From: CAMEON01 sp045128275
GTDB taxonomy: Bacteria > Bacillota > Clostridia > Oscillospirales > CAG-272
DNA length: 64,000 nucleotides
Assembly (NCBI GenBank): GCA_045128275.1
Contig: JBGVRH010000017.1
Span: 17,101 to 81,100, forward strand
Direction of reading: 5' to 3'
Below are positions 52,082-61,800 of the stretch, piece after piece. The notes below the pieces were generated by a model. That model ran no database searches. It was not told the DNA's origin and worked only from the letters and a program-made list of their open reading frames with translations. Positions within the stretch are counted from its first letter, which is position 1, and the number at the start of each line of letters is the position of its first letter. The position numbers and the translations under genes were made by a program.

Positions 52082-52810
52082 ATGACGAAGTCCAGCTACA
52101 TTCTCACCTGTGGAATCGATATGGCCGAGTACGCCCGCCTCTTCACCTACGCGCCCCTCTCCGAGACCACCTGCGCCGTCACCGGCTACGAGGGCAGCGA
52201 GCCTGCTTCCCTCCTCATTCCCGGAACCGCTCCCGACGGCCGTACCGTGGTGGCCATCGGCGACCGCGCCTTTGCGAACCGTGCTTCCCTGCGAGCCGTG
52301 ACCCTGCCCGACTCGGTGGAGTCCATCGGCACCCGCGCCTTCGCCTTCTGTGTGAACCTGCTGGATATCCGCGCCTCCTCCGAGAGCCGTCTGACCTCGG
52401 TGGGCGTCCGCGCCTTCCTGGGCTGTGAGCGTCTCACGGTTCTGCGCTTCGGCCGCATGAGCCACCTCTTCGACCTGGGCCACCACGCCTTCGCCCATTG
52501 CACCCGCCTGCGTTCCGTGGTGCTTCCCGAGGGTATGACCGAGCTGGCTCCCTCCCTCTTCGAGGGCTGTGCCGCGCTGGAGCATATCCATCTGCCCGCC
52601 ACTCTGTCGGCCATCCGCACCGCCGCCTTCTCGGCCTGCAAGTCCCTCCGCGTGCTGACCCTCCCCGCCTCCCTCCGTGTCATCGAGGACTGCGCCTTCG
52701 CCTGGTGCGGCCACCTCACCGACCTCCGCCTCCCCGAGTCCCCCTGCGTCATTTCCGGCTCGGCCTTTATGGAGTGCTACGCCCTGGAGGACGTACTGAA
52801 GGTGGGTTGA
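52082..52810 (+). CDS. BspA-type leucine-rich repeat protein, cytosolic
   Basis: A 242-residue protein of LRR_5 repeats of about 23 residues (IGDRAFANRASLRAVTLPDSVESIGTRAFAFCVNLLDIRA..., HHAFAHCTRLRSVVLPEGMTELAPSLFEGCAALEHIHLPATL...). There is no signal peptide or anchor, unlike many surface BspA proteins, so it is probably intracellular, in protein-protein contact. It has its own promoter and a long structured leader. GAAAGGAAGG precedes the ATG. Confidence 0.8.
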   Translation: MTKSSYILTCGIDMAEYARLFTYAPLSETTCAVTGYEGSEPASLLIPGTAPDGRTVVAIGDRAFANRASLRAVTLPDSVESIGTRAFAFCVNLLDIRASSESRLTSVGVRAFLGCERLTVLRFGRMSHLFDLGHHAFAHCTRLRSVVLPEGMTELAPSLFEGCAALEHIHLPATLSAIRTAAFSACKSLRVLTLPASLRVIEDCAFAWCGHLTDLRLPESPCVISGSAFMECYALEDVLKVG

Positions 52811-52830
52811 TCCTTCCCTGTTCCATCCCA

Positions 52831-52864
52831 AAGGGGCAAGCCCGCGCGGCCTGCCCCTTTTCTA
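52831..52864 (+). terminator. Terminator after the LRR gene
   Basis: AAAGGGGCA-loop-TGCCCCTTTTC, ending at the next promoter. Confidence 0.8.
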
Positions 52865-52893
52865 TTGACTTTTCGGTTTTCCTGTGCTATAAT
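52865..52893 (+). promoter_or_regulatory. Promoter of the AAA ATPase gene
   Basis: TTGACT (52865-52870), 17 bp, TATAAT (52888-52893). Confidence 0.85.
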
Positions 52894-52921
52894 GAATTAA
52901 ACTCCCCGAAAGGAGTATGCA

Positions 52922-53830
52922 ATGATCTATCTAGAATCCTTCCGTCTGGCCACCGAGTCGGATGAGGCGGGCTATCTTTTGAGCGGCCGCACACCCAGCA
53001 ATCCGTACCCCAAGGGTCACAAGCTGGATATGACCTGCCACAACGTCAACAACCCCTACCCCTTCAAGATCTTCCCCTTCAAGTATCTTTCGCGGCTGGA
53101 CTTCGCCCCCATCACCCTGCTCTACGGCGGCAACGGCTCGGGCAAGTCCACCATTCTCAATATCATCGCCCAGAAGCTGAAACTCACCCGCACCTCTCCC
53201 TACAGCCGCACTCCCTTCTTTGAGGATTATCTGGAATTCTGCCGTGCCGAGCTGTACCGCGACAAGAAGCCTCCCGAGGAGAGCTGCATCATCACCAGCG
53301 ATGACGTGTTCGACTACATGCTGAACTTCCGCACCCTCAACGAGGGGGTGGATCGCAAGCGGGAGGAGCTGTTCGAGGAGTGGTACGCTCTGCGGCAGGG
53401 CAGCTTTCAGATCCGTTCTCTGGAGGATGTGGAGGAGCTGCAGCACCGCCGCGACGCATGGAAATCCACCCGATCCGATTTTACCGCCCGCCGCATCCCC
53501 CAGAATCTCCCGGGACAGTCCAACGGAGAGAACGCCTACGGCTACTTCGCAGAGAAGATCCGCGGGGATGCCCTGTACCTCCTTGATGAGCCGGAGAACA
53601 GCCTCTCCGCCCGGCGGCAGATCGAGCTGGCGCGCTTTTTAGAGGACAGCGCCCGCTTCTACGGATGCCAGTTCATCATCTCCACCCACTCCCCCTTCCT
53701 GCTGGCCATGAAGGGCGCGAGGATCTACGATCTGGATACCACCCCCGTAGAGGTGAAAAAGTGGACGGAGCTGTCCAACGTCAAGCTCTACCACGAGTTC
53801 TTCGAGACCCACAGATCGGAATTCGATTGA
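52922..53830 (+). CDS. Stand-alone AAA/ABC-type ATPase
   Basis: A 302-residue protein of the AAA_21/AAA_23-type P-loop group related to ABC ATPases. Walker A GGNGSGKST lies near residues 69-77, Walker B YLLDEPENSLS near 222 and the switch histidine in ISTHSPF near 256. A helical insertion separates the two halves. A short C-terminal region lacks any nuclease or membrane domain. Such ATPases occur in phage defence and in unrelated housekeeping roles; no nuclease partner is adjacent, so the function is undetermined. GAAAGGAG is upstream. Confidence 0.85.
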   Translation: MIYLESFRLATESDEAGYLLSGRTPSNPYPKGHKLDMTCHNVNNPYPFKIFPFKYLSRLDFAPITLLYGGNGSGKSTILNIIAQKLKLTRTSPYSRTPFFEDYLEFCRAELYRDKKPPEESCIITSDDVFDYMLNFRTLNEGVDRKREELFEEWYALRQGSFQIRSLEDVEELQHRRDAWKSTRSDFTARRIPQNLPGQSNGENAYGYFAEKIRGDALYLLDEPENSLSARRQIELARFLEDSARFYGCQFIISTHSPFLLAMKGARIYDLDTTPVEVKKWTELSNVKLYHEFFETHRSEFD

Positions 53831-53848
53831 CGAAAGCAAGCTCTCCCG

Positions 53849-54535
53849 TTACGGGGAGGTCTTCCCGTTTTTCCCCCTCGGAGTCCTTGTGGGCTTCATG
53901 GGATACAGGCGCAGAGTCCCGTTCCCGTCGCACAGGAGCATGAACACCTCCCGCGCTTTCAGTCCTTGCTTTTTCAGATACCCCTCCAGCCATGCTTCGT
54001 CCTTCCCCGCAAGGCGGAGGTTGTCCCGATTCACCCGACCGTCCGAGATCAGCAGGCGCATGACCCCTGCGGGGGGCGGAGTGTCCTTCTTGGACGAATC
54101 CTGAATGACGCTGATCTGCCCGTTGGGCTCCATGACGGCGAAATCCACCTCCGCAGGGTCGCTGATCCCCTGCAACCGAAGCTGGGACAGCAGCTCCTCG
54201 CAGGACAGCCGCGCCTTTTTCATAGCCCCGCGGTCGGGGACTCCGTGACTCATGAGAATGGTGGGGCGGGAGATCAGCAGGCGTTTGAAAAGCTGACCCT
54301 TGAGCAGGAGCGCCGACAGCCCCACCTCAAGGCCCGCCAGAGTGATGATCGGCAGCAGGGCGTGGTGGAGGGGGATCCCCGTCTCGGTCAGGGGCAGAGA
54401 GGCGATCTCGGAAATGAGCAGAGTCGTCACCAGATCGGTGATCTCCAGCTCCCCCAGCTGACGCTTCCCCATGAGGCGCATGATGAGAATGAGAACGGCG
54501 TATATCACGACGGTGCGCAAAAGGATGGTGAGCAT
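53849..54535 (-). CDS. DUF421 / YetF-like membrane protein
   Basis: A 228-residue protein with three N-terminal helices (about residues 1-70) and a cytosolic alpha/beta domain containing GRPTILMSHGVPDRGAMKKARLSCEELLSQLRLQGISDPAEVDFAVMEPNGQISV, the DUF421 hallmark, which includes an acidic-tailed strand. The start at 54535 follows CGGGAGG; the frame could extend 26 codons further but without support. Bacillus relatives (YetF, YdfS) form oligomers in the membrane and contribute to spore germination complexes in some species. Convergent with the ATPase gene. Confidence 0.85.
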   Translation of the reverse strand: MLTILLRTVVIYAVLILIMRLMGKRQLGELEITDLVTTLLISEIASLPLTETGIPLHHALLPIITLAGLEVGLSALLLKGQLFKRLLISRPTILMSHGVPDRGAMKKARLSCEELLSQLRLQGISDPAEVDFAVMEPNGQISVIQDSSKKDTPPPAGVMRLLISDGRVNRDNLRLAGKDEAWLEGYLKKQGLKAREVFMLLCDGNGTLRLYPMKPTRTPRGKNGKTSP

Positions 54536-54682
54536 AAAAGCCTCCCGCATTTTTGCAGAGTATGCCCCCCGATCCCCCCTTTCAAACACCGAGTCCCCCT
54601 CTAAAACTTGCACCTCCCTCTGTATGAGGCTTCACCGAAGGGCGCATACTATCCACATATTTCCGAAAGGCAGGTAGAAACC

Positions 54683-55984
54683 ATGTCCAAACCCCAGATT
54701 CTGAAATGCTGCGGCCGCGAGATCCTGGATTCCCGCGGCAACCCCACCGTAGAGGCCACCGTGGTGCTGACCGACGGCACCGTCGGTGTAGCATCCGTCC
54801 CCTCGGGGGCATCCACGGGCATATACGAGGCCCACGAGCTGCGAGACGGCGATCCCGCCCGCTTTGGCGGCAAGGGCGTCCGCGAGGCGGTGTCCAACAT
54901 CTGCGATATCCTTTCCCCCGCCCTGTCGGGGATGTACGCATCCGAGCAGACCGAGGTGGATCGCGCCATCCTCCGCCTGGACGGCACCGAGAACAAGTCC
55001 AAGCTGGGGGCTAACGCCACCCTGGCGGTCTCCCTGGCCACCGCCCGCGCCGCCGCCAACTGGTACCGCCTCCCCCTCTACCGCTACCTGGGCGGGGTGG
55101 ACACCCACCGCCTCCCCATCCCCATGATGAACGTCCTCAACGGCGGCGCTCATGCCTCCAACAACATGGACATCCAGGAATTCATGATCGTCCCCGTGGG
55201 CGCGCCCACCTTTGCCGAGGCTCTGCGCTGGGGAAGCGAGATCTACCACACCCTCGGCCGCCTCTTGAAAGCGGACGGCCACTCCACCGCCGTGGGGGAC
55301 GAGGGGGGCTTCGCGCCCGATCTCGGCTCGGACGAGGCGGCCATTCAGTATCTGATCCGCGCCATCGAGGAGGCGGGGTACGACACCGACCGCGTGAGGA
55401 TCTCCCTGGACGTGGCGGCCTCGGAGTGGTATGCGGGAAGCCGCGACGGCGGGATCGGCCACACCGACCGAAACGAGATCTACACCCTCCCCAAGTGCGG
55501 GGAGACTCTGACCCGCGATGCCCTCATTGAAAAGTGGGCGGGCTTTTGCGACCGCTTCCCCATCCTGTCCATTGAGGACGGGCTGGATCAGTCCGACTTC
55601 AAGGGCTGGGCGGACATGACGGCGAAGCTCGGCGGCAGGATCAAGCTGGTCGGCGACGATCTCTTCGTCACCAATACGGCGCGGCTCAAGGAGGGCATTG
55701 CCGCAGGAGCGGGGAATTCCATCCTCATCAAGCCCAACCAGATCGGCACCCTGACCGAGACCCTGGAGGTGATCCGCGTGGCCCGTGAGGCGGGCTACTC
55801 CTTCATCCTCTCCCACCGCTCGGGAGAGACTGAGGACACCACCATCGCCGACATTGCCGTGGCCACGGGAGCGCCGCTCATCAAGTCGGGCGCGCCCTGC
55901 CGCACCGAGCGGGTGGCCAAGTACAACCGACTCCTGCGCATCGAGGCTTCCATGGGGAAGAGCGAGGTCTGCGGGTGTTCGTAA
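54683..55984 (+). CDS. eno: Enolase
   Basis: A 433-residue enolase of standard length. GREILDSRGNPTVEA, PSGASTGIYEAHELRDGD, FMIVPVGAPTFAEALRWG, GDEGGFAPDL, SIEDGLDQSD, VGDDLFVTN and SHRSGETEDTTIADIAVAT contain the catalytic Glu and Lys, the Mg ligands and the substrate loops. It converts 2-phosphoglycerate to phosphoenolpyruvate. CGAAAGGCAGG lies upstream of the ATG at 54683. Not linked here to the pgk-tpiA operon 24 kb away. Divergent from the DUF421 gene. Confidence 0.98.
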   Translation: MSKPQILKCCGREILDSRGNPTVEATVVLTDGTVGVASVPSGASTGIYEAHELRDGDPARFGGKGVREAVSNICDILSPALSGMYASEQTEVDRAILRLDGTENKSKLGANATLAVSLATARAAANWYRLPLYRYLGGVDTHRLPIPMMNVLNGGAHASNNMDIQEFMIVPVGAPTFAEALRWGSEIYHTLGRLLKADGHSTAVGDEGGFAPDLGSDEAAIQYLIRAIEEAGYDTDRVRISLDVAASEWYAGSRDGGIGHTDRNEIYTLPKCGETLTRDALIEKWAGFCDRFPILSIEDGLDQSDFKGWADMTAKLGGRIKLVGDDLFVTNTARLKEGIAAGAGNSILIKPNQIGTLTETLEVIRVAREAGYSFILSHRSGETEDTTIADIAVATGAPLIKSGAPCRTERVAKYNRLLRIEASMGKSEVCGCS

Positions 55985-55991
55985 GATAACA

Positions 55992-56031
55992 GAAAAGGAT
56001 GGCTCACACATAGTGGGTCATCCTTTTTTGA
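55992..56031 (+). terminator. Terminator after eno
   Basis: AAAAGGATGGCTCAC-loop-GTGGGTCATCCTTTTTT. Confidence 0.85.
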
Positions 56032-56057
56032 TAGCTTTTCGTAATTGCGGGGATGTG

Positions 56058-56273
56058 TAAATTGCAGTTTATCGGTCGGAGACCGATAAACTGCAATGAA
56101 AGTAATAAGTAATAGTGAAGAGTGAATAGGTAAGGAGGGAAACCTTCGGTTTCCTTCATTTCAATCGAAAAAATGGACAGATCCGAAGGATCTGCACCTC
56201 CACTCTTCACTTTTCACTCTTCACTTTTCACTTCAAATTTGGGTTTATCGCAGAGCGATAAACCCAAATTTGA
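56058..56273. repeat. Composite element C4 (two palindromes around GTGAAGA heptads)
   Basis: Left palindrome AAATTGCAGTTTATCGGTC and its inverse (56059-56096), right palindrome AAATTTGGGTTTATCGC and its inverse (about 56234-56273). The interior is nearly the same as C2: GAAGTAATAAGTAATAGTGAA heptads, GGAAACCTTCGGTTTCC, CAGATCCGAAGGATCTG and TCTTCAC/TTTTCAC arrays. It ends two bases before the stop of the lipoprotein gene. Confidence 0.88.
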
Positions 56274-56274
56274 A

Positions 56275-56808
56275 TCACGCCCCGATCTCCTCATCCGAGA
56301 CGGTCGCCATCTGCCCCAGCACCTCGCCGTCGTAGAGCAGGCGCAGGCGGGGAGCCTTGTCGGTGGGAAGGGTGACGGTCAGGGTGCAGAGGCTGTAGCC
56401 CTCGGTGGAGCCGCCCGACTCGTAGGTGAGGTTGACCACAAAGCCGCTCCCTCCCTCCAGCACCTCGGGGGTGGGGGTCAGGGACTTACCGCCGTGGGGG
56501 TAGTAGATCATGTAGGTGAAGGTGGTTTTGTCCCCGCTCACACTCTCGTGGCGGAGGGTATAGGCATCGAATTGATCGTTGCGGTCGGGGGCGGCGCAGA
56601 GAACCAGCCAATCCCCCGCCACGGTGCCCGCGGGGTAGTCGGCGGTGTTCAGGTCGGCGCTAAAGGATACGGTGGCGTCGGCGGCCTCGATGTAGGTCTC
56701 CTCGGGGAAGGTCTCGCGGTCGCTCGGGTCGGGCTCCTTGTCCCCGCAGGCAGAAAGAAGGGCGGTCAGGGCAAGCAGGCCCGCCATCAGGATCATCAGC
56801 TTTTTCAT
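56275..56808 (-). CDS. Small lipoprotein of unknown function
   Basis: A 177-residue exported protein. The signal MKKLMILMAGLLALTALLSAC has a clear lipobox (LLSAC, Cys21), followed by an acidic linker (DKEPDPSDRETFPEE) and a beta-rich domain of about 130 residues with no family I recognise. GGGAGATATACCT lies upstream of the ATG; a 61-codon longer frame would run through the promoter region and lacks a signal peptide at its start. Divergent from spoIIGA, stand-alone. Confidence 0.8.
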   Translation of the reverse strand: MKKLMILMAGLLALTALLSACGDKEPDPSDRETFPEETYIEAADATVSFSADLNTADYPAGTVAGDWLVLCAAPDRNDQFDAYTLRHESVSGDKTTFTYMIYYPHGGKSLTPTPEVLEGGSGFVVNLTYESGGSTEGYSLCTLTVTLPTDKAPRLRLLYDGEVLGQMATVSDEEIGA

Positions 56809-56983
56809 AGGTATATCTCCCTCAAAGGCCGCATAGAATGGGATCGGACGACCCCTTCCGCGGCTTTTTTTGTTGTCTGCCCCCATTATACCCGACTTTT
56901 GCCCCGTATACAAGCGGAAATTGTGAATTTTCGGTTTTTCGGGGTGGAAATCTGTCAACCGATTCTCGGAACCACCCACGGGG

Positions 56984-57017
56984 TGCGACAAAGGGCGCGG
57001 GGGAGCCGTGGTATACT
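56984..57017 (+). promoter_or_regulatory. Candidate spoIIG promoter with long spacer and a Spo0A-like box
   Basis: TATACT (57012-57017) is preceded at 21 bp by TGCGACA (56984-56990). On the opposite strand this reads TTTGTCGCA, one mismatch from the core 0A box TGTCGAA. The Bacillus spoIIG promoter also has an overlong spacer with 0A boxes over its -35, so the resemblance is suggestive. Confidence 0.45.
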
Positions 57018-57046
57018 GGTGTCATCAACCCAAGGAGGATACGCCC

Positions 57047-57931
57047 ATGGAGGTAGCCGTCTACGCCGATCTGCTCTTTCTCATCAACGCGGGAATGGAT
57101 GGGCTTTGCCTGCTCCTGGCGGGAAAACTACTCCATCGCAAGGTCAGACCCTGGCGGGGCGTGATCGGGGCGGTGCTGGGGGGAGTATACGCGGTGGCGG
57201 CGCTCCTCCTTCCCGATGTGGGACAGGCTCCTTCCCTGCTCTGCGATCTGGCCGTGTGTGTCGCCATGTGCGGTATCGTGTTCGGAGAAGGACGGCGGGG
57301 ATGGGTCAAGGGACTGCTCTCCTCGGTGGGGGTCTACTTCGTCCTGTCCATGGCCCTGGGTGGGGTCATGACCGCGCTATACCACCTCCTCAACCGCGCG
57401 GGGGTGGCGGCCCTCCTTGGGGAGCTGTCGGGCGGGGGCGGGGACGGTCTCGGGTCGTGGCTGTTCCTCCTGCTGGTCTTGGTCGGCGGGGCGGTATCCC
57501 TGTGGGGCGGGCGGTTTTTGCGGCAGTCGCGGGCGGTCAGGCTCTGTACTCTAACGGTGGAGCTGGACGGCAAGACCGCCTCTCTGCGGGGCATGGTGGA
57601 TTCGGGAAATCTGTTGCGGGATCCCATGAGCGGTCGGACGGTGATCTGCGCCGAGGAGGCGGCTTTCGGAAAGCTCCTGTCTCCCGCCCTCGCCGCCGTG
57701 ATGGAGGGAAAATCCCCCGATTCGGTAGATCTTCCCTCCGCCGATGCCCGCCGTGTACGGGTAATCCCCACGGAGACGGCCACAGGGGCGGGCATGCTCT
57801 ACGGCTTCCTCCCCGACAGGCTGATACTGGCAGACGGAAAAGAGGAACGGGAGGTAGACGCGATCGTCGCGTTTGCGTCCGTCCCTACCGACGGAGTGGA
57901 TGCCCTGATCCCCTCCGAGCTTTTGTTCTAG
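57047..57931 (+). CDS. spoIIGA: Sporulation sigma-E factor-processing peptidase
   Basis: A 294-residue protein: five N-terminal transmembrane helices (to about residue 150) and a cytosolic aspartic-protease-like domain with LRGMVDSGNLLRDP (catalytic Asp near residue 185), DLPSADARRVRVIPTETATGAGMLYGF and VDAIVAFA, all typical of SpoIIGA. It cleaves pro-sigma-E after the forespore signal SpoIIR. CAAGGAGG lies 7 bases before the ATG at 57047. sigE follows after 15 bases, the conserved spoIIG operon. Confidence 0.95.
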   Translation: MEVAVYADLLFLINAGMDGLCLLLAGKLLHRKVRPWRGVIGAVLGGVYAVAALLLPDVGQAPSLLCDLAVCVAMCGIVFGEGRRGWVKGLLSSVGVYFVLSMALGGVMTALYHLLNRAGVAALLGELSGGGGDGLGSWLFLLLVLVGGAVSLWGGRFLRQSRAVRLCTLTVELDGKTASLRGMVDSGNLLRDPMSGRTVICAEEAAFGKLLSPALAAVMEGKSPDSVDLPSADARRVRVIPTETATGAGMLYGFLPDRLILADGKEEREVDAIVAFASVPTDGVDALIPSELLF

Positions 57932-57946
57932 AAAGAGAGGTACATA

Positions 57947-58672
57947 ATGCAATTATACATACGCATGATGAGTTTTCGGATCTTCCTTGCAAAGCTCCTC
58001 GGTCGGAAGAGGGGCCTCTACTACATCCATGGCCCCGAGGTACTTCCCCAGCCCCTGTCACGTGAGGAGGAGGCCGAGGCCATCGCCACCCTGGAGGCGG
58101 GGGGCGACGGGGCAGAGGAGGCGCGGACTCGGCTGATCGAGCGGAACCTGCGGCTGGTGGCCTTCATCGCCAGACGGTACGAGAATCCTCCCACCCAAGG
58201 GGTGAACGTGGAGGATCTCATCTCCATCGGCACGTTGGGACTCATCAAGGCGGTGAACACCTTCCGCTCGGACAAGAACATCAAGCTGGCCACCTACGCC
58301 TCGCGGTGCATTGAAAACGAGATCCTCATGTACTTCCGTAAGATCGGAGGCAAGCAGGAGGTCTCCCTGGATGAGCCGTTGAATACCGATTGGGACGGAA
58401 ACGAGCTGCTCCTCTCCGACGTTCTGGGGAGCGACGAGCTGCCTGTTGACCAGGAGATCGAGGATGCCGAGGAGCGGCTGGCGCTCCGTCGGGCGGTGGC
58501 GCGGCTGGAGTCCAGAGAACGGCTCATCGTGGAGCTGCGCTTCGGGCTGAACGGACGGCGGGAGATGACCCAGAGCGAGGTGGCGGAGCTTTTGGGGATC
58601 TCCCAATCCTACATATCCCGCCTGGAGAAAAAGATCCTCCGCAAGCTGCGGAGGGAGCTGGAGGGTGTTTGA
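57947..58672 (+). CDS. sigE: RNA polymerase sporulation sigma factor E
   Basis: A 241-residue sigma-E. The N-terminal approximately 25 residues form the hydrophobic/basic pro-sequence with the processing region GLYYIHGPEVLPQPLS. Region 2 (LIERNLRLVAFIARRYENPPTQGVNVEDLISIGTLGLIKAVNTF...IKLATYASRCIENEILMYFR) and region 4 (LIVELRFGLNGRREMTQSEVAELLGISQSYISRLEKKILRKL) are complete. It directs mother-cell transcription after engulfment begins. sigG, its usual neighbour in many Firmicutes, does not follow. Confidence 0.97.
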   Translation: MQLYIRMMSFRIFLAKLLGRKRGLYYIHGPEVLPQPLSREEEAEAIATLEAGGDGAEEARTRLIERNLRLVAFIARRYENPPTQGVNVEDLISIGTLGLIKAVNTFRSDKNIKLATYASRCIENEILMYFRKIGGKQEVSLDEPLNTDWDGNELLLSDVLGSDELPVDQEIEDAEERLALRRAVARLESRERLIVELRFGLNGRREMTQSEVAELLGISQSYISRLEKKILRKLRRELEGV

Positions 58673-58844
58673 TCCCCCATCCACCGGATTGTATGCTATT
58701 TTTTACAAAAAAGTCATATCCGATCATAGAAATATCGTCGTATGTCCCGTCCCGTTTTTTTGAGAATTAACACGGAATTCACGATTTTGTGGTATACTGT
58801 CATCAATAGTTTGATACCCTAACGATTCGGATGGGAGTACGCAT

Positions 58845-61800
58845 ATGACTGATACGAATCAAGCCCCCCGCTCCTGGGAGATCATGGATCCCCCTGCCTT
58901 TGCCGACGCGGACGGCCGTTTTGCCGCCATCGGCATTGATATCGGCTCTACCACCGCCAAGCTGGTGGTCTTTTGCGACGGAAAGCTGGTCTACTCCTGC
59001 TACGAGCGCCACTTCTCCCAGGTACGCCCCAAGACCCTGGAGCTGCTTCGGCGTGTCCGCGACATGGTAGGCGACCGCCCCGTCAAGGCAGCCATATCCG
59101 GCTCGGCGGGCTTCGGTATGGCTTCCTCGGCAAAGATCCCCTTCGTGCAGGAGGTCTTCGCCACGGGTGAGACCGTCAAGGCTCTGGAACCCGACACCTC
59201 GGTGGTCATCGAGCTGGGCGGCGAGGATGCCAAGGTCATCTTCTTCAAGGGCGGTATGGACGAGCGCATGAACGGCACCTGCGCCGGCGGTACGGGTGCC
59301 TTCATCGACCAGATGGCTACCCTTCTGGACGTGTCCGTCGAGGAGCTGGACGAGCTGTCCCTCCGCCACACCCGTATCTACCCCATCGCCTCCCGCTGCG
59401 GTGTCTTCGCCAAGACCGACATCCAGCCCCTCCTCAACCAGGGCGCGGCCAAGGAGAACATCGCCGCCAGCATCTTCGCCGCCGTGGCTTCCCAGACCAT
59501 CGCAGGTCTGGCACAGGGGCGCAGGATCGAGGGCAAGGTCATGTTCCTGGGCGGCCCGCTCTACTACTGCAAGGGACTTCGCGCCGCCTTCAAGCAGGCC
59601 CTGGATCTGCATGACGAATACGCCATCTTCCCCGAGTACGGCCGCCTGTCGGTGGCTCTCGGCGCGGCTCACTACGCCACCAAGCTGGACGGCATCACCT
59701 CTATGGACGCCCTCATCGCGGGGGTAGAGGCCTCCGCCAAGGAGCGCCTGGAGGCCGCCCATACCGATCCTCTGTTTGCAAGCGAGGAGGAGTACAAGGC
59801 CTTTTGCGACCGCCATGCCAAGGCCTCGGTCAAGATCGTTTACCCCGCCGACTACAGGGGCAACGCCTACATCGGCATCGACTGCGGCTCCACCACCACC
59901 AAGCTGGTGCTGATGGGGGAGGAGGGCGAGCTGATCTACTCCTACTACAACTCCAACCGCGGCAATCCCGTCTCCATCGTCCGTGAGCAGCTTTTGGAGA
60001 TCTACAAGCTCTGCGGTGACCGCATCCATATCAAGGGCTCGGCGGTCACGGGCTACGGCGAGGATTTGATCCGCCACGCCTTCCACATCGACCGAGGCCT
60101 GGTGGAGACCATGGCCCACTTCACCGCCGCCAAATACTTCAACCCTCACGTGGACTTCATCCTGGATATTGGTGGTCAGGACATCAAGTGCTTCAAGATC
60201 AAGGGGGATGCCATCGATTCCATCATGCTCAACGAGGCCTGCTCCTCGGGCTGTGGCTCCTTCATTGAGACCTTCGCCCGCTCCATGGGCTACGAGGTGG
60301 ACGAGTTCGCCCGCCTGGGTCTCTTTGCCAAGGCTCCCGTGGAGCTGGGTACCCGCTGTACCGTCTTCATGAACTCCTCGGTCAAGCAGGCCCAAAAGGA
60401 CGGCGCAACCGTAGGAGACATTTCGGCAGGACTTTCCCGCAGTGTGGTGAAGAACGCCATCTACAAGGTCATCCGCGCAGGCTCGGCCGAGGAGCTGGGT
60501 CGGGAGCTGGTGGTCCAGGGCGGTACCTTCCTCAACGACGCGGTGCTCCGCTCCTTTGAGCGGGAGATGGGCTGTAACGTCATCCGTCCCCAGATCGCGG
60601 GACTCATGGGTGCCTTCGGCGCGGCTCTCTTCGCCCGTTCCCTGGGGCTGGATCAGTCCGAGACCCTGGACTATGACACCCTCAAGGCCTTCACCCACAC
60701 CTCCAAGGCCGCCACCTGCAACGGCTGCGGCAACAAGTGCCATCTCACCATCAACAGCTTCGGAAACGGCGAGCGCTTCATCTCGGGCAACAAGTGCGAG
60801 AAGGGCGCGGGCCGCAAGCTCCCCGAGGGAGCGGATATCATCCCCAACCTCCACCAGTACAAGCGGGACCGCTTCGCCGCCCTGGAGGAGCAGAGCCGTG
60901 ACGGTGGTCGGGGTACCATCGGTCTTCCCATGGCGCTGGGCATGTATGAGCTGGCTCCCCTGTGGCACGCCCTCTTCACCGAGCTGGGCTTCTACGTGAC
61001 CCTGTCGGGCCCTTCCACCCGTGACCTCTACATAAAGGGTCAGTTCTCCATCCCCTCGGACACCGCCTGCTACCCCGCCAAGATCATGCACGGCCACATG
61101 GAGCAGCTCTGCGAGCGGGGCGTGGATGCCATCTTCTACCCCTGCCTCACCTACAACATCAACGAGCATACGGGCGACAACCACTACAACTGCCCCGTAG
61201 TGGCCTACTACTCCGAGCTGCTCAAAGGCAATATGGAATCCGTCCGCAAGGTGGAGTTCCTCCATCCCTACCTCAACATCAACAGCGAAAAGGAGCTGAC
61301 GCGTGAGCTGTACGCCTTCCTCGGCGACCGCTTTGGGGGCTTCAAGAAGGCTGACATCAAGCGGGCCGTCCGCAAGGCCTTCGAGGCCTACGACAAGTGG
61401 ATGGCGGATATCCGTCGCGAGGGCGAGGCGGCTCTTGCGTGGGCAAGAGAGCGGGGCAACCGCATCATGATCCTTTGCGGCCGTCCCTACCACACCGACC
61501 CCGAGATCGGTCACGGCATCGACAAGCTGGCCACCTCCCTGGGCTTTGCCGTGGTCACCGAGGACAGCATCGCCGCCCTGACGGGGAACGCTCCCGTCAA
61601 CGTCCTCAACCAATGGACCTATCATGCCCGCCTCTACGCCGCCGCCCGCTATGCCGCCGACCACGACGACGTCCAGCTGGTGCAGCTGGTCTCCTTCGGC
61701 TGTGGCATCGACGCCATCACCACCGACGAGGTGCGTGCCATCCTGGAGTCCCGCGGCGGTCTGTACACCCAGATCAAGATCGACGAGATCACCAACCTCG

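Noticed and set aside
51747..52085. Open frame of 112 codons upstream of the LRR gene
   Set aside because: It spans the LRR promoter and leader, lacks a ribosome binding site and has no recognisable protein character.
54645..54652. CATACTAT before enolase as a sporulation sigma-E promoter
   Set aside because: No matching -35 at 12-14 bp, and enolase is expected to be vegetative; the word alone is not enough.
56173..58065. Plus-strand frame of 630 codons across the lipoprotein and spoIIGA region
   Set aside because: It overlaps two well-supported genes and intergenic repeats in a non-coding frame, and is rich in Arg/Gly low-complexity sequence.
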